Program-made: the position numbers and the translations under genes | Shown: in pieces, positions 9,861 to 17,953 of the stretch | How the letters are laid out: every line of letters starts with the position of its first letter | Position numbering within the stretch: the stretch's first letter is position 1 | Source: JBEKOF01 sp049513975 | Lineage (GTDB): Bacteria; Verrucomicrobiota; Verrucomicrobiia; Limisphaerales; Palsa-1400 | Direction: 5' to 3' | DNA: 64,000 nt | Assembly: GCA_049513975.1 (NCBI GenBank) | Contig: JBEKVM010000033.1 | Location: 29,595-93,594, forward strand | Notes under the pieces: model-generated | Database searches by the model: none | What the model was told of the DNA's origin: nothing | What the model saw: only the letters and a program-made list of their open reading frames with translations

Positions 9861-10196
9861 ATGTCCGAACACCGATCCATTTCACTCTCTATCAAGAGGT
9901 GTTTCCCATTTTTCGCATTGATGTTATTGACGCTCTCCGCTTGCGAGACACAAAGGGAAAGGGTAGAAAGGACACAGGTAATCATACAAGGAATTGATTG
10001 CGTGACGGTAGCGTGGGTAAATTCTGCCGAAAGATGTCAGATTGTGGGTGAAAGTCTCTCTGAAATAGGCATTTCGAGCGCGACTGAAGGGAGTATGGTT
10101 TATGCTGTTGAGGTTCCAAAGGCTGACTACGTTCGGGCAATCTGGAAACTCAAACACGAACCCAAGCTCAAAGGGAAATGGATCCGCTTTATTTAA
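9861..10196 (+). CDS. Small putative lipoprotein of unknown function
   Basis: A 111-residue protein with a basic start, a hydrophobic stretch (CFPFFALMLLTL) and the lipobox LSAC at about residues 25-28. Lipidation on that cysteine and membrane anchoring are likely. The remaining 80 residues, with two further cysteines, match nothing I recognise. Its base composition is visibly more AT-rich than its neighbours, which may mean recent acquisition. It starts 14 bp after hisC and its end overlaps the convergent TPR-sulfotransferase gene by 4 bp. Confidence 0.6.
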   Translation: MSEHRSISLSIKRCFPFFALMLLTLSACETQRERVERTQVIIQGIDCVTVAWVNSAERCQIVGESLSEIGISSATEGSMVYAVEVPKADYVRAIWKLKHEPKLKGKWIRFI

Positions 10197-11779
10197 TCCG
10201 CATAACCAAAGGCCCGGCAGTAGGGAGCGAGGGCGGACTTGAGCGGCTCCAGCGCCTCCGCGTAATGTTCCCAGCGCCGCACGGCGCGCTGATAGACCGG
10301 CTGGGTCACGTCGTGGTAGGTCGGCGCAAAAACGAATTTTTGCCGCGCCGTCTCGTAATACTTCGCCTGGGACTCATGCCACGGCACTCCGAGGAAATCC
10401 GTCAGCCGCCGTCCCTCGCCTTCCAGATTATTGACAATATCTTCATAGCGCGTTTCCATCCACCCGAAGCCGCCCACCTCGCGCAGGCGCAGCCAGGCAT
10501 CCATGCAGTCGGAATAGAATTTGGCCGTCCTGCCGAGACTGAGAAAATTGGCGTTCACCGCGGTCAGGGTGAGATTCTGAAAGAAGCAACTGATAACGAC
10601 GTCCCGCGGATCGCGCAAGGTGATGATTATTTTCGAGGCGGGAAAAAGGCGCAGCCAGACATGGAGCGAGCCGGTCAGGGAGGGATTTTTGTCCAGCAGC
10701 AACCTGCCGCCCGGCCCTTCCTCCATTTGGCGCAGCAGACTTTTGCAGTAGCGCCCGATCAAAGCGGCTCGCGCGGACGAACCCAGCGCGTTCAGGGATT
10801 TCAAGGTCAGGGCCCTGGCCGGCGGCATGGGCGCCAGCTTGTTCAACACCTCCTGCGCGAAGGATTCCGGTTCGTCAAAAACAAGAATCTGCGGGTGCGC
10901 GCCCAGCACTTGTTCAATCAAAGTCGTGCCGCTGCGGGGCGGGCCGCCCAGAAAAGCCAGCGGATGCGCGCAGGGGGCGGTGTCCGCTTCCTCGCGCCAG
11001 CGCCGGAGGCTCTCCGGTGTCAGCGCCGCCAGCAGCCCGCGCCGCGCGCCGGCCATCTTGTCGTACATCTTTTCCAGCGAGGGCGTGTCCGCCATTTGCC
11101 GCACGAGCGCCTTCGAGTCGCGCAGAAAACGCATTGCTTCCGCGTATTGCCCGGTTGAGTCCAGCACGACGCCGAGCAGATGGCTGGCCGAAATTTTTAC
11201 ATTCGGGTCCGGCGGATTGTTTTTCAGCAAATCGCGCAAGGCCGTCTCCGCTTCCCCGTTGCGGCCCTGGCGATGCCAGAGAAAAGCGCGGAAATAGAGC
11301 GCCTGGGCGTCATGCGGATGCCGCCTCAGGCAGCCCTCGACACACTCCCGCGCTTCGTCCAGCCGCCGGTCCCTTTCCAACCACGCCGCCCAACTGAGGC
11401 AGGCATGAACCGAGGAAGGATCCGCCGCTGCAGCCTGGGCAAAGCAGGCGGAGGCCTCGTCCAGGCGGCGCAGCCGATGGTATTGTTGACCGATGGAAAC
11501 GAGCAAATCGGCATCGGCGGCGGCCAAGGCCGCGGCCCGCCCGCAGGCCTGCCGCGCCAGGGCGAAATCCAGTTCCCCCGCGGCCGCGATGCCCAACTCC
11601 ATCCACAAGCCGGCCACGCCCGGGAATTGTTTGACCAAGTTGCGCTAACTGTTCAAGGCGAGGGCGTGGCGGCCCTGGATCAGATGTTGTTGCGCGGCGT
11701 GCCAGGAAGCCACGACATGGGGCTGGCGCTGCAATTTTGCCAGATCATCTTGCGGGCCGCCGTTGACGCTTTCTGTCAT
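10193..11779 (-). pseudogene. TPR-repeat sulfotransferase with in-frame TAG stop
   Basis: From ATG at 11779 the frame encodes MTESVNGGPQDDLAKLQRQP and a TPR-like start up to 'GRHALALNS'. It then hits TAG at 11645-11647 and continues in the same frame as RNLVKQFPGVAGLWMELG for about 480 more residues. The two pieces fit one TPR unit ('AL..(Y)..LV.QFP....W.ELG'), where homologues have a tyrosine at the stop position. Several TPRs are followed by a sulfotransferase domain with the PAPS-binding loop GGPPRSGTTLIEQVLGAHP and a later 3'-phosphate region (RDPRDVVISCF). Family members sulfate proteins or metabolites using PAPS. The gene is either a recent nonsense mutant, translated by restart at the TTG at 11638, or affected by a sequence error. 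Confidence 0.75.
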
Positions 11780-11936
11780 GCGAAGCTGTCGTTTTGGAGA
11801 CTTGTAAGGTTTGCCCCTGTGGCGGTCAAGGGAAAGCGTCGCGCTCCCTGTTGTATTTCCCTTGAATTGGAAAGGCAGCGGGATCAAGATCAGGGCGGTG
11901 GGGATGAGGTTGGTGTTCCCGTCACCCGATGAAATT

Positions 11937-12335
11937 ATGCCAAAGATGAAAAAGACTTTTATTCTCCTCGTGTTGCCGCTGGCGCTGGCCGGCTGCAGTT
12001 CTTCCATCATCAATTTGACTCCAAGCCGCCTGGCCCGAAACAGTGATGGCACTTACCATGTGGAAGCGGCCTGGCGGACCACCGAACAAACCATCCGCCC
12101 GGAGAGCCTCAAGCCTTGGGTGGTGGTGGGCTTCGAGAAATACGAGATGAGCCCGGAGTTGGTGGTGAAGGATCGCTGGGAGACGTTTGTGCCGGTGCCG
12201 GCGGACCAGAAACTGATACATTACCGGTTCCAATTCGATTTCTCCCGAAACGCGATTTCCGCGGCAGTGGAAGACAGCAAGATGTCGCCGGAATTCACCC
12301 TGGAGATTGCGGACAAGGCGTCCGGGGGAAAATAG
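11937..12335 (+). CDS. Small putative lipoprotein
   Basis: This 132-residue protein starts at MPKMKK. It has a clear lipoprotein signal (FILLVLPLALAGC, lipobox ALAGC). The mature part is short, partly beta-like and repeats the pattern 'EAAWRTTEQTI...FVPVPADQKLIHYRF'. No enzyme motif is visible. An upstream in-frame extension to 11811 exists, but the lipobox fixes the start at 11937. The gene stands alone, convergent with the Fe-ADH gene; the 82 bp between them hold nothing I can name. Confidence 0.65.
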   Translation: MPKMKKTFILLVLPLALAGCSSSIINLTPSRLARNSDGTYHVEAAWRTTEQTIRPESLKPWVVVGFEKYEMSPELVVKDRWETFVPVPADQKLIHYRFQFDFSRNAISAAVEDSKMSPEFTLEIADKASGGK

Positions 12336-12417
12336 GCAAGGGCGGAGAAGCGCCAAGCGGAGGAGTGAACGCCCCGCCGTGGATGCCGAAAGAAGGAATG
12401 CTGACCCGCGCCCCCGG

Positions 12418-13602
12418 TCATTTGGTGTTTTCCCAAGCGGCTTCGAATAACCGGGCAAAATCGGCGGCGGCGACGGGGCGCGGATTAAAGGCGGCGGTCC
12501 ACTGTCGGGCGGCTTCACGCGCCAACACGGGGATGCTGGAATGGGTTACGCCGCATTGGGAGAGGGAGCGCGGCAGGCCGGCCAGGTCGAGCAAAGATTC
12601 CAGTTTTTCCGCCAGGTGATCGGCGTTGGACGAATCCAGGCTGGCATAGAGACGGGCGGCGGCGGGGTTGCGGCCGTTGAAACGCAGGACGTGCGGCAGC
12701 ATCAGGCCGATGGCCTGGCCATGCACGATGTTGAAATGAGCGGACAGTGGGTTGGCCGCCGCATGGGCCGCGCCCAACATGCTGTTCTCAATGGCCAGAC
12801 CGGCCAGGGCCGCGCCGAGCAACATGCCGGCGCGCGCCTCCAAATCATCCGGCCGTTTGAGCATGCGCGGGAAATGGGACCAGCAGAGGCGGAAGGCCTG
12901 GCGTGAATAGGCCAGGGAAATGGGATTGCGCGGTCTGGTCACGGCCGTTTCCAAGGCGTGGCTGAGGGCGTCAATGCCGGTGCAGGCCGCGACGCGGGGC
13001 GGTTGGGAAAGGGTCAGGAGAGGATCGAGAATGGCGATGCGGGCGGCGGCTTTGGGATCGCCGCAGGCCATTTTTTGATGGGTGGTTTCATCGGCAATCA
13101 GGGCGAAGGACTGGCACTCGCTGCCGGTGCCGGCGGTGGTCGGAATCGCGATCAAGGGAAGCATCGCCCGGGCCGCCTTGCCCACACCCCGATAGTCCTG
13201 CATGCGACCGCCGTTGGTGAGGAGGAAATTGCAGCCCTTGGCGGTGTCAAGGCTGCTGCCCCCGCCCAATCCGACGAAACCGTCTATGGCGGCGGCGCGG
13301 GCGACAGAGAGACAGACGCCCACGTCGCGGGTGGATGGGTTCTCCCGCACTTTGTCGAACAAGACTGTTTGCACGCGCGCCCCCTGCAAGGAGCGGCGGA
13401 CCCGCTCCGCATGACCGGCGGCGACGACGCCGGCGTCGGTGACCAGAAGGACTTTTTTGACGCCGATTTGGCGGGCCAGTTCGCCCGCCCGTTCGGCCAT
13501 GTTGTTCCCGAAGACGATGCGCGTGCGGGGTTGGTGATCGAAGGGGGCGAAGACGGCGCTGTCCGCGAGCCGATCCAGGAGTTTGGCGGGCCGGCGGTTC
13601 AT
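12418..13602 (-). CDS. Iron-containing alcohol dehydrogenase
   Basis: A 394-residue group III (Fe-type) alcohol dehydrogenase. The NAD(P)-binding GGGSSLDTAK and the PTTAGTGSE motif are intact. The metal ligands can be read in GIDALSHALE, in HAAANPLSAHFNIVHG and in its downstream HVLRFN region. It interconverts an alcohol and its aldehyde in the cytoplasm. Its start overlaps the aldehyde dehydrogenase stop by 4 bp, so the two steps are translationally coupled. It is the last gene of a seven-gene operon, and the substrate cannot be deduced. Confidence 0.93.
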   Translation of the reverse strand: MNRRPAKLLDRLADSAVFAPFDHQPRTRIVFGNNMAERAGELARQIGVKKVLLVTDAGVVAAGHAERVRRSLQGARVQTVLFDKVRENPSTRDVGVCLSVARAAAIDGFVGLGGGSSLDTAKGCNFLLTNGGRMQDYRGVGKAARAMLPLIAIPTTAGTGSECQSFALIADETTHQKMACGDPKAAARIAILDPLLTLSQPPRVAACTGIDALSHALETAVTRPRNPISLAYSRQAFRLCWSHFPRMLKRPDDLEARAGMLLGAALAGLAIENSMLGAAHAAANPLSAHFNIVHGQAIGLMLPHVLRFNGRNPAAARLYASLDSSNADHLAEKLESLLDLAGLPRSLSQCGVTHSSIPVLAREAARQWTAAFNPRPVAAADFARLFEAAWENTK

Positions 13603-15029
13603 GCGGCGATGTCCAGGGAGCGCCGTTTGTAGAGGAAATCAAACAAGTTGCCTTCGTGCGGCTGGTCCCAGGAGATGTTCAGGGTGGAGATCGGGCCAAG
13701 GTTGAGCCGTTCGATGAGGGGCGACTCCAAAAGTTGTTCGATGAAGGCCGGGTCTTTGGTAATGGCGGTGACCGCGAGGGACGGCCCGATTTGCCGGAGC
13801 ATTTCCGCCTGGGGAACGGGGACGACGCTGGCGTACGGGCAGAGGAATTCGCGGTTGGCCAGGGGATGGGCGAAAGAATCGCAGAGCACGATCGTGGGCC
13901 GCAAATAGGTTCCGCCTTCGAACTGGACTTTGCGCGGGCCGGCGCGAAAGGCGGCGGTTATGTCGCTCGCGCCGGACGTTTTCAAACCTTCCTCGATGCT
14001 GGCATCAATAGACTCAGCCATTTTCGGATTGGCGAAGCCGGCCAGCCGGGCCTGGTCGTCGCTGCAAGAGCAAGGCGCAACGGGCCCGAGCTTTTCCGCC
14101 AGGGCGCGGGCGATTTCCGCGGCATGGCGCGGGACAACGACCGCGGACACGTTGATGCAACTCCGTCCGCCGTTGTCGGAAATGGTGGAGACGATGAGAT
14201 CAATGAAGTCGGGCCAGCGCTCGATTTCGTCCTCGCCAATCAGAACTTTGCTGCAGCCCGGCCCGTGAATTTGAATGGCGGGATTGCCGGCGTAAGCCGC
14301 CGTGGTGCTGCTGTCACCGAAAAGAAGGGCGCGTCCGCAGCCCCGCAAAATTTCGGCGGCGCCTTCGTGATCGGTGGGGTAGAAGCCAAACGCCTCCACC
14401 GGACAACCGGCCGCGACAAAGGCCTGGATGAGGCGGAAAGGCGTCCACGGCTCCTCGCGGCCCGGTTTGATGACCACGGGGATTTTCAGCGGGATGGCGG
14501 GCAGCCAGAGCGAGTTGACGGCGGGGGAATTGCTGGGCATGACCAGGCCGAGGCACTGGCTGGCCGGGTAAAAACTGAGGCGCGCGCCGAATTGCTCGCG
14601 CACGGCGCCGTCGAGCACGGCCGGATCCAGCCCGCGGGTCAAACCGTTGAGGACGGTTTTCATGTTGACAAGCACGCCGTGAATTTTCGCCATGTTGCGG
14701 CGCACCATGACCTGGGGCAAACCGCTCGTGGCGGAGAGTGTCTCGATGTATTGCTGCGGGGACTGGGTTTCGCCCTGGCCGCCCAGCGGGAGCGAGCCGT
14801 GGAGAAATTGCGCCGCCGCCTTGGCGCAAATTTCGAGGAGTTGCGTCACGGAAAAATTTTTCAGCGCGGCGCGCGATTCGGAGAATTTCCCCAAATCCTT
14901 GCGGATGATTCCGGCGTTGACCTGACTGACGGTGGCGAGGACGGCGCCGGTGCGGCAGTCGGTGACATTCGACTTATCAAGACTTTCATAAGGGCGTCCG
15001 CGGCGAAGAACTGGGATGTGGGAGGGCAT
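13599..15029 (-). CDS. Aldehyde dehydrogenase / acyl reductase-like protein
   Basis: A 476-residue protein of the ALDH fold. It shows PSNSPAVNSLWLPAIPLKIP with the cofactor-site lysine block VVIKPGREEPWTP, and a candidate catalytic cysteine in NGGRSCINVS. The classical glutamate motif (ELGG) is not obvious, so it may be closer to acyl-CoA or acyl-enzyme reductases. ATG at 15029 is chosen because an upstream extension would run into the preceding gene. It sits between an acyl-adenylating enzyme and an Fe-ADH, so it probably links an activated acid and an aldehyde. Direction of flux is not visible. Confidence 0.8.
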   Translation of the reverse strand: MPSHIPVLRRGRPYESLDKSNVTDCRTGAVLATVSQVNAGIIRKDLGKFSESRAALKNFSVTQLLEICAKAAAQFLHGSLPLGGQGETQSPQQYIETLSATSGLPQVMVRRNMAKIHGVLVNMKTVLNGLTRGLDPAVLDGAVREQFGARLSFYPASQCLGLVMPSNSPAVNSLWLPAIPLKIPVVIKPGREEPWTPFRLIQAFVAAGCPVEAFGFYPTDHEGAAEILRGCGRALLFGDSSTTAAYAGNPAIQIHGPGCSKVLIGEDEIERWPDFIDLIVSTISDNGGRSCINVSAVVVPRHAAEIARALAEKLGPVAPCSCSDDQARLAGFANPKMAESIDASIEEGLKTSGASDITAAFRAGPRKVQFEGGTYLRPTIVLCDSFAHPLANREFLCPYASVVPVPQAEMLRQIGPSLAVTAITKDPAFIEQLLESPLIERLNLGPISTLNISWDQPHEGNLFDFLYKRRSLDIAA

Positions 15030-15045
15030 GGAGAATGGGAGTTTT

Positions 15046-16125
15046 CTAATAAACTCCTTCCACGATGTTTTTCTCCATGGCGCCGAAGGGACGCACTTCG
15101 GCCACGCCATCCCAGGCATAAGGCGGGCGCGGTTCGCGCCGCAACGCCTCGTCGCGCTCCAGAAAACGCGGCATGAAAAATTCACGCGTCAAGGTGGTCA
15201 GCTCGACGCGGCCCCATTGTCCATACGGAACGGCTTGAGCGGTCTCCTCGGAATTGACCACGCGCAAAACGGCGCGCGGCTGCGGAGCATAATAGGTAAT
15301 GGAAAAATTGTCTTCCGGGCGCAGCGGCGCGCTGGCGGCCAAACCCATCAGGGTGTTGCCATAAGTCGGATAAAAACCGATGCGGTTTTCCAAAACTTCC
15401 TCCACCAGGTAACGGACGTATTGGGGAGCCATGCTGGTGCCGCCGCAAAAAACACCGCGAATGCCGGCTTCCCACAAATCAATCTTCTCGCCGATGGCCT
15501 CAAGCAATTTGGGCGTGGTGAAAAGCCCGCTGACTTTGCGGTGTTTCAAAATCATGACCGCCTGGTCCACGATGTGTTCCATGTAGGCGCGGGCCGCGTC
15601 GAATTTCTTTTCGCCAAGCACCTTCTTGACCCAGCGCGGGTCGAGGTCAATAAAATAGCAGGAACTGCCCCGGAAATTGGCCAGGTGCTCGATGGCCAGG
15701 CGCAGGCGGCGCGGCCCGGTCGGGCCGGCCATCAGCCAGGCGCCGCCGCGGGGGAAATGGGCGTCGGAGATTTTGCCGGAGAATTCCTCGTAATCCACCT
15801 TGTAGTCGTCCCAGCCGATGCGTTGTTTGGGCATGCCGGTGGTGCCGCCGGTTTCAAAAATGTTGAAGGGGCGGCCCTGGAATTTTTTGGGCACCCAGAC
15901 TTCGGGCTGCAAATCGCGCAACCATTCGTCCTGGAAATGGGGAAAGCGCTGCAGATCGGCGAAACCTTTGATCTCGGCGGCGGCATTCCAGCCGGACTTC
16001 TTTGCCCAATCAAGCCAGAAGGGGCAGCCGGTGTCGGACGAGAAATGCCACCGCATGATGTCACGGACGTGGGCGTCGAGCGCTTCGCGGGCGGCTTGGA
16101 CGGCGGTTGAATCAACGGGAGGCAT
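15046..16125 (-). CDS. Acyl-adenylating enzyme, PaaK/LuxE-like
   Basis: A 359-residue member of the adenylate-forming superfamily with the phosphate loop ETGGTTGMPKQRI. The later GGTSMAPQYVRY...YPTYGNTLMG matches the adenine-binding and A5-type region. At 359 residues it is shorter than typical phenylacetate-CoA ligases (about 430) and close to LuxE acyl-protein synthetases (about 370), suggesting a shortened C-terminal domain. It would activate a carboxylic acid as acyl-AMP. It is followed after 16 bp by an ALDH-fold protein and then an Fe-ADH, which resembles a fatty-acid-reductase set. Confidence 0.75.
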   Translation of the reverse strand: MPPVDSTAVQAAREALDAHVRDIMRWHFSSDTGCPFWLDWAKKSGWNAAAEIKGFADLQRFPHFQDEWLRDLQPEVWVPKKFQGRPFNIFETGGTTGMPKQRIGWDDYKVDYEEFSGKISDAHFPRGGAWLMAGPTGPRRLRLAIEHLANFRGSSCYFIDLDPRWVKKVLGEKKFDAARAYMEHIVDQAVMILKHRKVSGLFTTPKLLEAIGEKIDLWEAGIRGVFCGGTSMAPQYVRYLVEEVLENRIGFYPTYGNTLMGLAASAPLRPEDNFSITYYAPQPRAVLRVVNSEETAQAVPYGQWGRVELTTLTREFFMPRFLERDEALRREPRPPYAWDGVAEVRPFGAMEKNIVEGVY

Positions 16126-16133
16126 GGTTTAAA

Positions 16134-17714
16134 TCAAGTGGCAGTGGGGAAAGCGGTGGTGGCAAAGTATTTATCAATGGTGGCCCGGGCGGGCGGACGG
16201 GTGGCCAGCGAAAAAAAGAGCACGCACAGGATGGAGCCGAGGACCATCGGGACGACGGTCATGTAACCGTTGCAAAAAGCCACGTCGCCCGTGGGATTGA
16301 GGAAAAAGACCTTCAGGGCATCCTTGCCCGCGCCGATCTGCCAGAGAACGTCCCCGGCTTTGTGACCGGATTGCATGAGGGCGGTCCAAACCAGGAAGGC
16401 GGCGACGAACAAAGTGGCGGCGAGCGCGCCCCACTTGGTGCTGCGTTTCCAGAACAGGGCCGCCACCATGACGGGGGACAGGGCCGCGAAACCGGAAAAG
16501 GCGTACCGGACCGCGATTTCAAAAATTCCCTGTTTCTCCTTGAGCCGCAGCGCCACCAAATAGGCAATCAACGTGACGACGACGATAAAGCCGCGCGCAA
16601 AATGAACGGCGCGGTGTTCGCCGAATCTTTCCCTCCCGCCGTAATGGGCGAACACGTCCTTGGTGAACATGGTGCTCATGGCCAGGACCTGGTGGGCGTC
16701 GGAACCCATCACCGCCGAAATGATGCCCGCTCCCAGGATTCCCGCCAGCCAGGCCGGGGAGTAATCGTGGAGCAAACGCAGCAGCACCCCGTCGGGGTCC
16801 TGTATTTTGCCCAGGGCGGCGAATCCCATCACGCCGAGAAAAACGCAGGGCAGCCAGATCACCATGATGGCGATGGGATAGGCGATGACGGTGCGCTTGA
16901 ACGCGGTGACGCGGCGGGCGGAAAAGCACATCATGGCCATGTGGGGAAACATGATGGAAGAGAGTGGAATCAACGTGTAGCTCCAAAAAACCTGGGGCGG
17001 CATCTTCTCGCGCGTGACGAGGAACCGGCTCTTTTCATCCCCCGCCAGCTTGCCGATGTAGTCGCTAAATCCCAGAGGCAGGGCATGGCTGATGACAGCC
17101 ACCGCGACCAAACCAAAGAGGAGGAAAAGGATGGTTTGAAAAATGTTGACCCAGACCGTGCCCCGCATTCCGCCGAAAAAAACATTGGCCGTCACCACCA
17201 CCGCCACCGTGGCGCAGCCGAGGGGGTAGGAAATGAGCGAGTCATGGGTTTCGGGGTTGACCGAGATGTCGTGGAGAACGGTGCCTCCACCCATAATACT
17301 GATGATCATGTAGGGAACAAGCATGGCCGCGCTCAACGCAAATATGGCGGTGCCGATGTGGTTGCATTCCCAGCGGTCGCGGAAAAAGGAAACCTGGGTT
17401 TGGTGGCCGAATTTTTTGCCCAGCGCCCACAGCCTCGTGCCGATGAAAAAAATGGTCAGCGGAATGACAAGGCAGGAGGAGGAGGCCATCATCCCATAGA
17501 TGCCGATGCCCCGCCGGTAGGCCTGCCCCGAACTGCCGAGAATGGCAAAGGCGGTCATGTTGGTGGCGAAGAAGGAGAGAAAAAAGACCATCGAGCCGAT
17601 GGACCGGCTGGCCAGGAAAAAATCCTCGGTGTTGTCCTTGCCGCGTTTGTAGGCGATGCTGCCGATGAAGGCAATGACCGCCAGGTAAGCGAAGATGACG
17701 ATGACCGGGATCAT
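16134..17714 (-). CDS. Sodium:solute symporter (SSS family)
   Basis: A 526-residue membrane protein with about 13 hydrophobic segments starting at MIPVIVIFAYLAVIAFIG. It has the SSS N-terminal region (YKRGKDNTEDFFLASRSIGSMVFFLSFFATNMTAFAILG) and the signature-like GILGAGIISAVMGSDAHQVLAMSTMFTKD. It should import an organic solute with Na+. The ATG overlaps the stop of the small DUF3311-like gene (ATGA), a pairing common for SSS transporters. The operon suggests the solute feeds the acid/aldehyde/alcohol enzymes downstream. Confidence 0.9.
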   Translation of the reverse strand: MIPVIVIFAYLAVIAFIGSIAYKRGKDNTEDFFLASRSIGSMVFFLSFFATNMTAFAILGSSGQAYRRGIGIYGMMASSSCLVIPLTIFFIGTRLWALGKKFGHQTQVSFFRDRWECNHIGTAIFALSAAMLVPYMIISIMGGGTVLHDISVNPETHDSLISYPLGCATVAVVVTANVFFGGMRGTVWVNIFQTILFLLFGLVAVAVISHALPLGFSDYIGKLAGDEKSRFLVTREKMPPQVFWSYTLIPLSSIMFPHMAMMCFSARRVTAFKRTVIAYPIAIMVIWLPCVFLGVMGFAALGKIQDPDGVLLRLLHDYSPAWLAGILGAGIISAVMGSDAHQVLAMSTMFTKDVFAHYGGRERFGEHRAVHFARGFIVVVTLIAYLVALRLKEKQGIFEIAVRYAFSGFAALSPVMVAALFWKRSTKWGALAATLFVAAFLVWTALMQSGHKAGDVLWQIGAGKDALKVFFLNPTGDVAFCNGYMTVVPMVLGSILCVLFFSLATRPPARATIDKYFATTAFPTAT

Positions 17715-17953
17715 GAACCAGTGCCGGAGTCTTTGTCCGCGCCCCTGTCTTCTTCCGCTTCCAGATGTTTTGGCCAGGCGAACTTGACCAGCACCGCCAT
17801 CAGGCCGGCGCAGACCACCGAGTAGCCGGCGTGGTAGGCCAAGCCAGCCGGGAGAAAGCCGCAGACCAGCGGTTCGGCTTTGTTCCAATTCCACAGGTCC
17901 TGGTGCGCCCCATAGACCAGCGCGATAAGGAGGAACAAGAGGAATTTCTTCAT
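17711..17953 (-). CDS. Small membrane protein, DUF3311-like symporter partner
   Basis: An 80-residue protein with two hydrophobic helices (LLFLLIALVYG and GYSVVCAGLMAVLVKFAW) separated by HQDLWNWNKAEPLVCGFLPAG, and a charged tail. Small two-helix proteins of this pattern commonly precede SSS-family transporters and are thought to assist them. It overlaps both neighbours by 4 bp (ATGA), so it is translated in lockstep with the propeller protein and the symporter. Confidence 0.8.
   Translation of the reverse strand: MKKFLLFLLIALVYGAHQDLWNWNKAEPLVCGFLPAGLAYHAGYSVVCAGLMAVLVKFAWPKHLEAEEDRGADKDSGTGS

Noticed and set aside
11811..11936. N-terminal extension of the small lipoprotein gene
   Set aside because: The lipobox would sit over 60 residues in; the ATG at 11937 gives a normal signal peptide.
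13656..15176. Open frame of 506 codons on the plus strand opposite the aldehyde dehydrogenase
   Set aside because: It overlaps a gene with a clear ALDH fold and lies inside a continuous minus-strand operon.
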